From the NCBI GenBank assembly GCA_018304545.1, contig JAGVVZ010000010.1:1-33415 (forward strand): a stretch of DNA of 33,415 bases, read 5' to 3'. Source of the DNA: Candidatus Aenigmatarchaeota archaeon (GTDB lineage Archaea; Aenigmatarchaeota; Aenigmatarchaeia; CG10238-14). How positions within the stretch are numbered: the stretch's first letter is position 1; every line of letters begins with the position of its first letter. Of the stretch, positions 23,064 to 31,097 are shown piece after piece. The notes beneath the pieces were generated by a model. The model did not search any database. It had not been told where the DNA came from and saw only the letters and a program-made list of their open reading frames with translations. The position numbers and the translations under genes are program-made.

Positions 23064-26027
23064 ATGGTGGTAAAACTAAAAGATAAATTTTACATAACAA
23101 CGGCTTGCCCATACGTAAATGCACCCCCGCATGTGGGTCATGCTTTAGAACTAATGCAGACAGATGTTATTGCAAGATATCGAAAATTAAGAGGCAATGA
23201 CGTATTCTTCTTAACTGGTACAGACGAGAATGCACAAAAAAATGTTTTATCCGCGGAACATAACGGCATTAAAGTAGAATATTTGGTCAACCGAAACGCT
23301 AAATTATTTAAAAAATTAACAAAAACACTTGGCATATCTAATGATGATTTTATAAGAACAACGGACAAAGAAAGACACTGGAAAACAGCAATTAAAATAT
23401 GGGAAACATGTACAAGAACTAAAGATATTTACAAGAAAACATATACAGGTTTATATTGTGTGGGTTGTGAAGCATTTGTAACAGAAAAGGATTTGATAAA
23501 CGGTTTATGTCCCGAACATTTAAAGCCGCCTGAAAAAATATCAGAAGAGAATTACTTTTTTAAACTTTCTAAATACCAAAAGAAACTGGAAGAATTAATA
23601 GAAAAAAATAAACTAAGAATTATTCCAGAAACGAGAAAAAATGAAGTATTGAGTTTCATTAGAGACGGTTTAGAGGATTTTAGCGTTTCTAGACCTGCCG
23701 AAAGAATGAAAAAATGGGGAATACCGGTACCTGAAGATGATAAACAGACCGTCTACGTTTGGTTTGACGCATTAATATATTATCTATCTGGACTAGATTT
23801 TTATAAAAATTCTGAAAAATATAGAAAATACTGGCCTGCAGATCTTCAAGTTATAGGAAAAGGAATAATCCGTTTTCATGCCGTATATTGGCCAGCAATG
23901 CTTTTGTCGGCAGGTATTGATCCACCTAAATCTATACTGGCTCATGGCTATATTACTGTGAATGGCCAGAAAATAAGTAAGTCTTTAGGAAATGTTGTTG
24001 ACCCCATTGGAATATCTGACAAATATGGTGTTGATCAATTGAGATATTTCTTACTCAGAGATGTTCCAGTATTTGATGACGGCGATTTTTCAGAAAAAGC
24101 GTTGGTTGAAAGAGTCGATAATGAATTAGTTGCAAATTATTCTAATCTGTTTTACAGAATTACATCTTTCATTGAGAAAAATTTTAATGGAAAAATACCA
24201 AAACCTGGAAAAGAAGGAGAGAGAGAAAATGATTTAAAGAAACTATTCAAAGACGAAGTGAAAAAATATGAAAAAGCTTTCGAGGAATACAGGTTAAATG
24301 AAGCGCTGACAGTTGCAATGGACCTTTCTTCCCATTTAAATAAATACTTCCAAGAAAAACAGCCATGGGTTACTGTGAAATCAGATCCAAGCACTTGTGC
24401 AACTACACTTTACACATCAGTTAATCTGTTGAAAATCATATCAACTTTATTGTATCCTTTCATACCTTCATCTAGTGAGAAGGCTTTAAATTGTCTAGGG
24501 GTTAAAGTAGGGTGGGAAAATGTGGATTCTGACATAAAAGAAAATAGTAAAATAAAATCATTAATGCTTTTCAAAAAAATTGAATATTTGGAAAAGATTA
24601 AACACAAAAAAATAGAAATTTTTATAGAGCCAGAAGTTAGAAATTTGGGAATTAATATCAAAGCCGTTATTATTAGAGGAGTTAATATAGCCAATAAAAA
24701 TCCGAAGCTTGAAGAACTAAAGAAACAAGTTGTTCAAGACATTAAAAAAGTTGATTTGAACAACCCCGTGACTAGTGAATATAGGAATCTGTATCAAAGA
24801 ATGAAAGTTAAAGGCGAATCACCGGGTGAATTTTTTGTAAATTTTGTTAAAGAGAAAGGAAATTTACCTAACATAAATACCCTAGTCGATTCGTATAATT
24901 TAATTTCCTTAAAAACCCTCATATCTGCAGGTGCGCATGATTTAGATAAAATTGAAGGCAACGTCGTTTTTAAAATAGCAAATGGTGGTGAACTTTTCGT
25001 TCCATTAAATAGTAAAACACCTCAAAAAATAAATAAAGGCGAACAGATTTGCATGGACGATAAGAAAGTACTATGTTGGATTGATATTAAACAAGGAGAT
25101 CAAGACAGGATAACGAAAGACACTAAAGAAGTTCTAATATATGTACAAGGAAATAAAAATATCAGCGAAAAAAATTTGAACGAAGCAATAGAAAAAATAT
25201 CAAACAATGTAATTGAATTTTGTGGTGGTTCAGTAGAAAGAGTTGACGTTAAATTATTAAAAAGTGAAGAAAAGGCATCAAGCACAAGCATGAAAAACGC
25301 AACTAAATTGATCTACTTGGAAGACTCCTGCAAATTGCACGACACTGCTAAAGTTTTAGATGTTGTGGAAGGTGAAAACAATAAAATTATTATTTTGGAT
25401 CAAACTATATTCTACCCTCAAGGTGGCGGACAACAATATGACACAGGAAAAATAGAAAGCGGAAGTGCTATCTTTGTAGTCAAAGAAGTTAGACTGAATC
25501 AAGAGGGTGTTGTTAATCACATAGGAGATTTCATAAAAGGTAATTTCAACAAAGATGAAGAAGTTAAACTAATAATTGATAAAGAAAGAAGAATGTTCAA
25601 TAGTAAACTACAATCAACAGGCCATCTTGTTGACAATGGAATGATTAACATAGGTATGAAACTGGTACCGACAAAAGGCTATCATTTTCCTGATGGACCT
25701 TATGTAGAATATGATGGGAATATCCCTGAAGACAAAAGAGAAGAAATAAGACAGAAAATTGAACATGAAGTTAACAGAATGATTAAACAAGGATTTAATG
25801 TTAAGGCTGAACTAGTAAACAAAGATCAATTAAAGGAAAAATGCTATTTTATCCCTGAATTTTTACCAACAAACAAACCTTTACGCGTCGTGACAGTTTG
25901 GGGTAATTTAGGAATACCTTGTGGTGGAACACATGTTAAAAATATAAAAGAAATCGGGGAAGTGAAAATATCCAAAATCAGCACAAAAGCAGGAAAAGTC
26001 AAAATAAGCTATTTGATTGAAAAATGA
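23064..26027 (+). CDS. metG: Methionyl-tRNA synthetase fused to B3/B4 and AlaX-type editing domains
   Basis: The 987-residue protein has three parts. Residues 1-about 512 are methionyl-tRNA synthetase with HVGH (23-26), a single zinc knuckle C132, C135, C149, H152, and KISKS (303-307); the one-knuckle form is bacterial in style. Residues about 516-738 match the solo B3/B4 domain of PheRS beta (COG3382), with LVDSYNLISL at about 607 and HDLDKIEGN at about 625. Residues about 748-987 match an AlaX-type deacylase with FYPQGGGQQYDTG and CGGTHV (C953, H957), but the first zinc half is QSTGH (850-854), so one His is replaced by Gln. The usual C-terminal OB-fold is a separate gene, overlapping by 4 bases. 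Neither junction shows a stop or frame break. Confidence 0.9.
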   Translation: MVVKLKDKFYITTACPYVNAPPHVGHALELMQTDVIARYRKLRGNDVFFLTGTDENAQKNVLSAEHNGIKVEYLVNRNAKLFKKLTKTLGISNDDFIRTTDKERHWKTAIKIWETCTRTKDIYKKTYTGLYCVGCEAFVTEKDLINGLCPEHLKPPEKISEENYFFKLSKYQKKLEELIEKNKLRIIPETRKNEVLSFIRDGLEDFSVSRPAERMKKWGIPVPEDDKQTVYVWFDALIYYLSGLDFYKNSEKYRKYWPADLQVIGKGIIRFHAVYWPAMLLSAGIDPPKSILAHGYITVNGQKISKSLGNVVDPIGISDKYGVDQLRYFLLRDVPVFDDGDFSEKALVERVDNELVANYSNLFYRITSFIEKNFNGKIPKPGKEGERENDLKKLFKDEVKKYEKAFEEYRLNEALTVAMDLSSHLNKYFQEKQPWVTVKSDPSTCATTLYTSVNLLKIISTLLYPFIPSSSEKALNCLGVKVGWENVDSDIKENSKIKSLMLFKKIEYLEKIKHKKIEIFIEPEVRNLGINIKAVIIRGVNIANKNPKLEELKKQVVQDIKKVDLNNPVTSEYRNLYQRMKVKGESPGEFFVNFVKEKGNLPNINTLVDSYNLISLKTLISAGAHDLDKIEGNVVFKIANGGELFVPLNSKTPQKINKGEQICMDDKKVLCWIDIKQGDQDRITKDTKEVLIYVQGNKNISEKNLNEAIEKISNNVIEFCGGSVERVDVKLLKSEEKASSTSMKNATKLIYLEDSCKLHDTAKVLDVVEGENNKIIILDQTIFYPQGGGQQYDTGKIESGSAIFVVKEVRLNQEGVVNHIGDFIKGNFNKDEEVKLIIDKERRMFNSKLQSTGHLVDNGMINIGMKLVPTKGYHFPDGPYVEYDGNIPEDKREEIRQKIEHEVNRMIKQGFNVKAELVNKDQLKEKCYFIPEFLPTNKPLRVVTVWGNLGIPCGGTHVKNIKEIGEVKISKISTKAGKVKISYLIEK

Positions 26028-26368
26028 ATGTTGTGATTAAAATGATTAGCGTAGATAAATTCAGAGACATAGAAATGAGAGTAGGTACTGTAGAAAAAGT
26101 AGAAGAAATATCAGGATCAAAAAATCTATACAAACTAACAGTAAATATCGGTGATGAGAAAAGACAAGTGATTTCTGGTATTAAAAAATACTACAAACCT
26201 GAAGATCTCGAAGGTAAACAATTTGTTTTTGTAACCAATTTAGAGCATGCAACACTTATGGGACAAAAATCAGAAGCTATGATATTAGCAGCAACTGATG
26301 AAAATAAAGATAAAGTAATACTGATAAAACCAGAAAAATATACAGATAACGGAATGAAATTAACCTAA
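26024..26368 (+). CDS. Trbp111/MetRS beta-type tRNA-binding OB-fold protein
   Basis: The 114-residue protein is the OB-fold tRNA-binding module that in many MetRS enzymes is fused at the C-terminus. Motifs are DKFRDIEMRVGTVEKVEEI, KLTVNIGDEKRQVISGI, FVTNLEHATLMGQKSEAMIL and the final VILIKPEKYTDNGMKL. It overlaps metG by 4 bases (ATGA), so it is translationally coupled and presumably binds the MetRS product as a separate subunit. The Met at codon 7 (26042) is a possible alternative start that would begin MISVDKFRD. The separate subunit fits the unusual C-terminus of this metG gene, which is occupied by editing-type domains. Confidence 0.9.
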   Translation: MNVVIKMISVDKFRDIEMRVGTVEKVEEISGSKNLYKLTVNIGDEKRQVISGIKKYYKPEDLEGKQFVFVTNLEHATLMGQKSEAMILAATDENKDKVILIKPEKYTDNGMKLT

Positions 26369-26841
26369 GCGAGCTTATCAAAAATTTTAGAATATATATA
26401 ACTAAACATAACTGGTACGACGAATAACGAAATTAGAAAATATATATTCATAGAGAAGCTCTTTAGAACCACTAAAACATCCGTCAATATCCAAAAAACC
26501 AAGTTCATATACATGGATTTTCTGAAGAAATTCTCGCCTGGAATTTTATCTTTAAGAATAGTTATTAATAAACCAAGAATTGTTCCTGTCGCCATACTAC
26601 TAATCGCTGTTTTAAAAAACACCTCATTAACTGTAGTGGCATAATAATCAGTAACAATCAAGGTTGAAGACACAAGATATTCATAAAGACTTTTATAAAA
26701 ATTATTCAATGGTATAGGATCTGTTGACAATGAACTTACAGATTTAATAAGAACAAGCCTGAAAAGAGTCACAATAATTGCTGTTATTATTCCAGCATAT
26801 AATCCTAATTTTATTGTTGGCTTTGAAATATCTAATGTCAT
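26365..26841 (-). CDS. Hypothetical four-helix membrane protein
   Basis: The 158-residue protein has about four membrane segments: LYAGIITAIIVTLFRLVLI (about 13-32), a hydrophobic stretch from ISSMATGTILGLLITIL (about 80-97), YMNLVFWILTDVLVVL (about 110-126), and IYFLISLFVVPVMFSYIYS (about 133-151). The loop between the first two contains several polar residues and no recognisable motif. I do not recognise the family. It converges with the MetRS beta-type gene (4-base overlap at the ends) and stands alone on its strand, with AT-rich sequence before the start. Function is unknown. Confidence 0.55.
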   Translation of the reverse strand: MTLDISKPTIKLGLYAGIITAIIVTLFRLVLIKSVSSLSTDPIPLNNFYKSLYEYLVSSTLIVTDYYATTVNEVFFKTAISSMATGTILGLLITILKDKIPGENFFRKSMYMNLVFWILTDVLVVLKSFSMNIYFLISLFVVPVMFSYIYSKIFDKLA

Positions 26842-26978
26842 TTAATCAAATTAATATTTGCTTTGATTTCTTTTAAAATTTCTCTATAAAATAGAAAAAT
26901 ATTATGTTGCAACATTAATTGGATCTCTCCTATGTTATTAATTTATAATATTTCTCCTCATAATAACATAATCTTCTC

Positions 26979-27728
26979 ATGGAAGGAATTAAACCCCATA
27001 CGCATGAAGATCGAACAAAAATTCTCAAGAAATTGGTGCCTCTCATTAAAAAGAAATTTGGTAGCAATTTTATCGCACTTGCAGCAGATGGTTCATATGC
27101 CAGAAATGAGGATACTGATTATTCAGATTTGGAGCTTATCGTGTTTTTAAAGAAAATTCCAAAAGATGCAAATTGGAGTGTGAGGAAAATAATGAATGGT
27201 TTACTTATTGAAATAATTCCTGATACAAAAATCTCATTTATAGAGAAATATCTCGAGGTATCAGACATGTGGTATGCTTCAGGAGCTGGTCAACTTCTGC
27301 CAATAGTCAATAATCAGTTTATAGAAAAAATAAACAGTTTTAAGCCTGATAACCTTGAGAAAAAATGTTGGAACCAAGCAGTAAAAAGGTGGAATCAGTA
27401 TCAGGAGATAGCGTCGAAGGTATTAAATAACATTAGACAGAAAAATAAGGAAGCTATACCGCTTGTATTCTCGCAAATGGTAAAAGAAACTCTTGTTATC
27501 TTATCATTCATCAACACTACTCCATATAAAACTCTCGGCTCATATATATCACAAGCTAAACGATTTTTCATACAGCCGAAAGAGTTCAGTAAATTAACTG
27601 ATATTTTTGTTAACGGTGAATATCAAGATTTATCATTATTATCTAAAGTTGTAGAAGATACATTTTCTGGCCTGGAGAAGATTTTCCAGCGAAAGGGTAT
27701 AAAACTGTATTTTGATGCTATATTGTAA
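26979..27728 (+). CDS. Kanamycin nucleotidyltransferase (ANT(4'))-like protein
   Basis: The 249-residue protein is similar in length and pattern to staphylococcal kanamycin nucleotidyltransferase: TREER-like start (HTHEDRTKILKKL), the catalytic DGSYARNEDTDYSDLELIV with Asp50 and Glu52 as metal ligands, ISFIEKYLEVSDMW, a Gly-Gln-LLPI segment (AGQLLPIV) like the bacterial GQFFSILPIY, and a helical C-terminal half. The bacterial enzyme has a catalytic Glu in the second half, but the matching region here reads RWNQYQEIASK and its conservation is unclear. In an archaeon, antibiotic modification is not a given role; a nucleotidyl transfer to another hydroxylated compound or a toxin-related role is possible. 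It appears to be monocistronic. Confidence 0.7.
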   Translation: MEGIKPHTHEDRTKILKKLVPLIKKKFGSNFIALAADGSYARNEDTDYSDLELIVFLKKIPKDANWSVRKIMNGLLIEIIPDTKISFIEKYLEVSDMWYASGAGQLLPIVNNQFIEKINSFKPDNLEKKCWNQAVKRWNQYQEIASKVLNNIRQKNKEAIPLVFSQMVKETLVILSFINTTPYKTLGSYISQAKRFFIQPKEFSKLTDIFVNGEYQDLSLLSKVVEDTFSGLEKIFQRKGIKLYFDAIL

Positions 27729-27771
27729 TATATCGACTGCTTTTATTATTCTGTATTAAATTAAGAAACTA

Positions 27772-27856
27772 CGCTGAGACAGGGATTTGAACCCTGAAGT
27801 GACAAAGTCACGCAGGTTTAGCAAACCTGTGCCATACCAGATTAGGCGATCTCAGC
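27772..27856 (-). tRNA. tRNA-Ser (anticodon GCU)
   Basis: Reading the minus strand, the acceptor stem GCTGAGA pairs with TCTCAGC. The D arm has GCC/GGC with the GG of CTGGTATGGC. The anticodon stem CAGGT/ACCTG encloses the loop TTGCTAA, with anticodon GCT reading AGC and AGU. A long variable arm, GTGAC-TTT-GTCAC, is typical of tRNA-Ser. The T arm is CAGGG-TTCAAAT-CCCTG. The discriminator base is G, and CCA is not encoded (the next bases are TAG). No intron is visible. Confidence 0.95.
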
Positions 27857-28098
27857 ATATCAAAATTATTAGAAAATTAAATAATAATACTTAAAAGGAT
27901 TCCAAAAAATCATTTGTATAGTCTTCTTGGAGAATATGGACTAGCTATGATTGGGTAAGATACAGACTGACTAACATTCCAATAAATTGGGCTCAATTTA
28001 TCTCTATAACTGCAACAAGTCATAGTATCATTATATAGTAAAAAAATTAAAATTATTAATGCATTTAATTTAAATAATGAATAGTTACAATATATTTT

Positions 28099-28106
28099 AA
28101 GGAGGT
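28099..28106 (+). promoter_or_regulatory. Strong Shine-Dalgarno of the PRC-barrel gene
   Basis: AAGGAGGT lies 7 bases before the ATG at 28114. It is the strongest ribosome-binding sequence seen in this window, where many starts have weak or no such signal, and suggests high expression of this small protein. Confidence 0.7.
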
Positions 28107-28113
28107 AAATATA

Positions 28114-28386
28114 ATGCCAATAACAGTGAAAGAAGTTTCTGAAATGGTTGGAAGGGATGTTTTTACTGATAAAGGATTCTACTGTGGAAAAATCAGCGAT
28201 GTTGAATTTGATTTAGCCAGGTATAAAGTAAGATCACTTGTAATTGTAGCAGCTAAAGGTACATTTTTAGGTAACATGGTTGGTACAAAGAAAGGTGTAA
28301 TTGTGCCTTATCCGATGGTCCATTCTGTAGGTGATGTTGTAGTAATTAAACACATTACAACTCCCCTTCCAGAGGAAGGATCATAA
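28114..28386 (+). CDS. PRC-barrel domain protein
   Basis: The 90-residue protein is a single PRC-barrel: VSEMVGRDVFTDKGFYCGKISDVEFDLARYKVRSLVI followed by the strand-rich GVIVPYPMVHSVGDVVVIK. This small beta-barrel occurs in photosynthetic reaction centres, RimM, and archaeal proteins, where some members (CdpB) act with SepF in cell division. Nothing here identifies a partner. A strong ribosome-binding sequence precedes the ATG, with an upstream TATA-like aatttaaata. The gene stands alone between the tRNA and a convergent hypothetical gene. Family membership is good; a cell-division role is only suggested by relatives. Confidence 0.8.
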   Translation: MPITVKEVSEMVGRDVFTDKGFYCGKISDVEFDLARYKVRSLVIVAAKGTFLGNMVGTKKGVIVPYPMVHSVGDVVVIKHITTPLPEEGS

Positions 28387-28445
28387 TTTTCCTTTTTAAC
28401 AAATTATTCTGAATCTGTCCTAGAGTTGTAAATAAAAAAAAGAAA

Positions 28446-28715
28446 TCAGGCAGGAGAAACTGCTGGTTGCGGTGTTTCTTGTGATCTTGGTCTACCAATT
28501 GTGAATCTGTACATTTGTTCTGCATAATTCAGAGTTGTATTAAACCATCCTCTATAAGGGTCTGGTAAATTTCTTAAATAATCTTTCAATAATGCGTATG
28601 CTGGAGCACTTCCTTCTTTATCCAAAGTCAAAACTAGTTGATATATTGCAGCTAATGTTTGAGTCACTGTTCTGTTCAGCGGGTCTATATATTGTTTCCA
28701 CGGCCAATTAACCAT
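28446..28715 (-). CDS. Hypothetical small protein
   Basis: The 89-residue protein starts MVNWPWKQYIDPLNRTVTQT. It is mostly alpha-helical in appearance, with a proline-rich tail (ETPQPAVSPA). It contains no cysteines and no membrane segment, and I do not recognise any family. Codon use and reading frame length look like those of a real gene: no other good frame covers this stretch, and the gene lies between two well-defined genes. It is convergent with the PRC-barrel gene and upstream of nothing else on its strand until aIF5A, whose gene ends 71 bases before its start. Function is unknown. Confidence 0.5.
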   Translation of the reverse strand: MVNWPWKQYIDPLNRTVTQTLAAIYQLVLTLDKEGSAPAYALLKDYLRNLPDPYRGWFNTTLNYAEQMYRFTIGRPRSQETPQPAVSPA

Positions 28716-28786
28716 TTAAACACCCAATTAATATATGAAAAGAAATTTATTTAATCCTATGTTTTAAGACTACTAAATAGTAACGA

Positions 28787-29176
28787 TTATTTCAATTGTC
28801 TCAATGTTCTTACGCCTGCTACTTCATAATAGCTGATTTCTTGACCAGAAATTAATTTGCCTGCCAATTCTTCGGGTATATCCAATTCAAAATTAGAATA
28901 ATCTTCTAAATCCATTAGTTGTGCCCTATCACCGGCTAAAGCTAGTACTTGTGCTTTTTTTTTGTTTAAAATAGGTACGTCAACAGAAGCATCTGCCGGC
29001 TTGACTATACTTCTTCTTCTGCCGTCAAATAGTCCTATACCATCTACTCTAGCTTTAGCTGCACCATGCTTACCGCTCTTACTAACTGAAATATCATCTA
29101 CTTTGCAAGGAACTTCATCAATAAAAACAAAACTACCTTTTTTTAGCGCTTTTAACACACCCACAGTTTTTTCCAT
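28787..29176 (-). CDS. Translation initiation/elongation factor aIF5A
   Basis: The 129-residue protein has the two-domain form of IF5A. The first SH3-like domain carries the loop SKSGKHGAAK, with the lysine at residue 36 that receives the deoxyhypusine/hypusine modification. The second, OB-fold domain ends in the family's usual VAGVRTLRQL. aIF5A helps ribosomes through difficult peptide bonds and in termination. The loop has Ala where many members have His or Ser, a mild change. The start ATG at 29176 lies about 20 bases after the histone gene stop, so it probably shares that gene's transcript. No deoxyhypusine synthase is encoded in the window. Confidence 0.95.
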   Translation of the reverse strand: MEKTVGVLKALKKGSFVFIDEVPCKVDDISVSKSGKHGAAKARVDGIGLFDGRRRSIVKPADASVDVPILNKKKAQVLALAGDRAQLMDLEDYSNFELDIPEELAGKLISGQEISYYEVAGVRTLRQLK

Positions 29177-29196
29177 TAATTCACCTAAAATAAGAA

Positions 29197-29400
29197 TTAT
29201 CGATAAGCTATTTTTATATCGCTCGATTTTACTGTAACTCTACCTGCATGGTGGGCTGCTGCCACAGCTTCAACGCATATCTTTTCTGATAGATCAACCA
29301 CGGCTTCTCTCAAAGCTTTCACTGCACTCAAAGAAACTCTTTCTGCGCCTGCTTCTCTTGCAATTTTTTCAAGCGGAGCCAAAGGAAATTCTCTCACCAT
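29197..29400 (-). CDS. Archaeal histone-fold protein
   Basis: The 67-residue form starts MVREFPLAPLEKIAREAGAE and continues RVSLSAVKALREAVVDLSEK and HHAGRVTVKSSDIKIAYR, the three-helix archaeal histone (HMf type). The open frame could begin at 29481 with 27 more residues, but the start at 29400 is preferred: it gives the standard length, an AGGT lies 9 bases upstream, and a TATA-like CTTAAATATT lies about 40 bases upstream. It packages DNA as dimers and multimers. The gene lies in a minus-strand group between the DUF3467 protein and aIF5A. If the long form is made, the N-terminal tail would be unusual among archaeal histones. Confidence 0.85.
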   Translation of the reverse strand: MVREFPLAPLEKIAREAGAERVSLSAVKALREAVVDLSEKICVEAVAAAHHAGRVTVKSSDIKIAYR

Positions 29401-29495
29401 AAGCAACATACCTAATAGAGTATCTTTTAATAGATTAGCAACTCTAATATTTAAGTTAGATTGATTTGCTTCTTTCTTCAAAGCTTTTCTCGCTT

Positions 29496-29852
29496 TTAAC
29501 CAATGTAACTGGAATATTCTGAAAATTCAAGCTCTTTCTCGTCTTTTTTTACTTTCTCTTTGGTTAAAGGTATCTTTACCTCTCCAAACTTCTTCTCGTA
29601 ATTCTCTATATTTGTTCTTAGTGTGTTCAAAAAGTCTTTCGCAAAGGTTGGTGTCATTACTAGTGTTTTATGTTTTATTGCAAAACTTTGATGTCTTTCA
29701 TTACCAACTGTCTCAAATCTTGGTGTAATTTGAGAAAAATCTAAGACAAACGTGTCTTTAGTATGAGAAACTGTTACACTATTGCTAAAAAATGCTTGTT
29801 CTGCGTTTTCTACATTTACATTGATTCTCTTTTTTTCTTCCATTTTTATCAA
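29496..29852 (-). CDS. DUF3467 family protein
   Basis: The 118-residue protein matches the small DUF3467 family: EEKKRINVNVENAEQAFFSN at the start, FVLDFSQITP in the centre and MTPTFAKDFLNTLRTNIENY, where a conserved helix follows. Function of the family is unknown; members occur in bacteria and archaea. The start could be Met1 at 29852 or Met4 at 29843, the latter giving MEEKKRI. It lies just upstream of the histone gene on the same strand, with 95 bases between the two coding regions by the short histone start. It diverges from the TFB gene across a region with AT-rich promoter elements. Confidence 0.75.
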   Translation of the reverse strand: MIKMEEKKRINVNVENAEQAFFSNSVTVSHTKDTFVLDFSQITPRFETVGNERHQSFAIKHKTLVMTPTFAKDFLNTLRTNIENYEKKFGEVKIPLTKEKVKKDEKELEFSEYSSYIG

Positions 29853-29976
29853 ATTTAATAGTAATAATCAGAATATAAAACCACTGCTAACCTGAAACAT
29901 GTGTTATAAAAGTGTATAATTTATAAGTTTTGAAGACAATTATTACAGATAAACTTAAAAGTAAAATACAGAAAGC

Positions 29977-29984
29977 TTTATATG
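29977..29984 (+). promoter_or_regulatory. TATA-like element of the TFB gene
   Basis: TTTATATG lies 31 bases before the TFB ATG at 30016 and is preceded by GAAAGC, a possible BRE. The spacing predicts transcription starting near 30005-30010, so the mRNA would have a very short leader. Confidence 0.45.
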
Positions 29985-30015
29985 CTTTTCTATACTTACT
30001 TATACGTGATAATCT

Positions 30016-30951
30016 ATGAAATCCTCACCTAACGATTTCAGAAAGTGCCCAGAATGCGGTGCTTCTCACTTTTTAGAGGACCAAACTAGAGGTGAGATGA
30101 TTTGCTCAAAATGCGGACTGGTTCTAAAAGAGGATATAATTGATAGAGGTCAAGAATGGAGAGCATTTGATAGCGAACAAATGTCTGACAGGGCAAGAAC
30201 TGGTGCTCCATTAACGTTTACTAAACATGATAAAGGACTAACAACTGAAATTGGCAAAGGTTTAGGCGAACTGTATAAAGTTCCTGGCAAGAAAAGGGCT
30301 CAGTATTACAGATTAAAAAAATGGCATAAAAGACTAATTGAATCTAAAGATAGAAACTTGTCCTTTGCCTTATCCGAGCTACAACGAATGGTTTCATTCT
30401 TAAATATTCCAAAAGCTGTTCATGAAAGAATCGCAAGATATTATGAAGAAGCTGTAGATAAAGGATTGGTCAGAGGAAGATCGATCGAATCGGTCATCGC
30501 AGCTTTGGTTTATGGCGTCGCTAGACAGTTTGATACTCCTAGAACATTAGATGAAATTGCTGAAGCATCTGGTTTAGAGAAAAGAGAGATCGGCAGAACG
30601 TACAGATATATTTCAAGGGAGTTGAAAATCAGAATATTACCTTCAGATCCAAAGGATTTCGTTCCAAGGTTCTGCTCTATGCTTAACTTGAGCGATAAAG
30701 TTCAAGCTAGGGCAATTAAAATTTTAGATAAAGCTAAAAAAATGGATATCACATCAGGTAAAGGTCCGACAGGAGTAGCATCGGCTGCTATTTACATTGC
30801 TTGTGTTTTATCTGGTGAAAAGAGGACACAACGTGAGGTAGCAAGTATAGTGAATGTCACCGAAGTTACCATAAGAAATAGATATAAAGAACTTATTGAG
30901 AAACTCGGCCTGGAAGAAGAAATAGAGAAGAAAGCAGAAGAAGAAAATTAA
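30016..30951 (+). CDS. Transcription initiation factor TFB
   Basis: The 311-residue protein has the N-terminal zinc ribbon C11, C14, C30, C33, the B-finger region (DRGQEWRAFDSEQMSDRART), and two cyclin-like repeats (about 110-200 and 205-300). The first contains LSFALSELQRMVSFLNIPK and the second SGKGPTGVASAAIYIACVL with TQREVASIVNVTEVTIRNRY, the HTH that contacts the BRE. TFB bridges TBP at the TATA box and RNA polymerase. It is full length. The gene is monocistronic and diverges from the DUF3467 gene. No second TFB gene is in the window. Confidence 0.97.
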   Translation: MKSSPNDFRKCPECGASHFLEDQTRGEMICSKCGLVLKEDIIDRGQEWRAFDSEQMSDRARTGAPLTFTKHDKGLTTEIGKGLGELYKVPGKKRAQYYRLKKWHKRLIESKDRNLSFALSELQRMVSFLNIPKAVHERIARYYEEAVDKGLVRGRSIESVIAALVYGVARQFDTPRTLDEIAEASGLEKREIGRTYRYISRELKIRILPSDPKDFVPRFCSMLNLSDKVQARAIKILDKAKKMDITSGKGPTGVASAAIYIACVLSGEKRTQREVASIVNVTEVTIRNRYKELIEKLGLEEEIEKKAEEEN

Positions 30952-31097
30952 TTCTTATTAATCATGTATTTTAAATTGCTTTATAAAATTCTATATTCCA
31001 TTGTAATTTGGAATGAGTGTACTTGATTTCTTTTACCACATCTACTAATCAGTTGCCTAGACTTCAAAATTGGAACAATTACAAAAACCACTATTTA

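Noticed and set aside
23064-26027. An intein or intron inside metG as the source of the extra length
   Set aside because: The extra residues are C-terminal, match editing-type domains, and show no splicing motifs or interruption of the MetRS core.
27919-28041. Open stretch after the tRNA reading SSWRIWTSYDWVRYRL and onward
   Set aside because: It has no ATG, GTG or TTG start in frame before the stop, is bounded by a stop at 27919, and lies in AT-rich spacer between tRNA-Ser and the PRC-barrel gene. Nothing else convincing is seen in 27857-28098.
29401-29481. 27-residue N-terminal extension of the histone
   Set aside because: A TATA-like element and an AGGT sequence lie within this stretch, and the shorter start gives the standard histone length; the long form is unlikely but not excluded.
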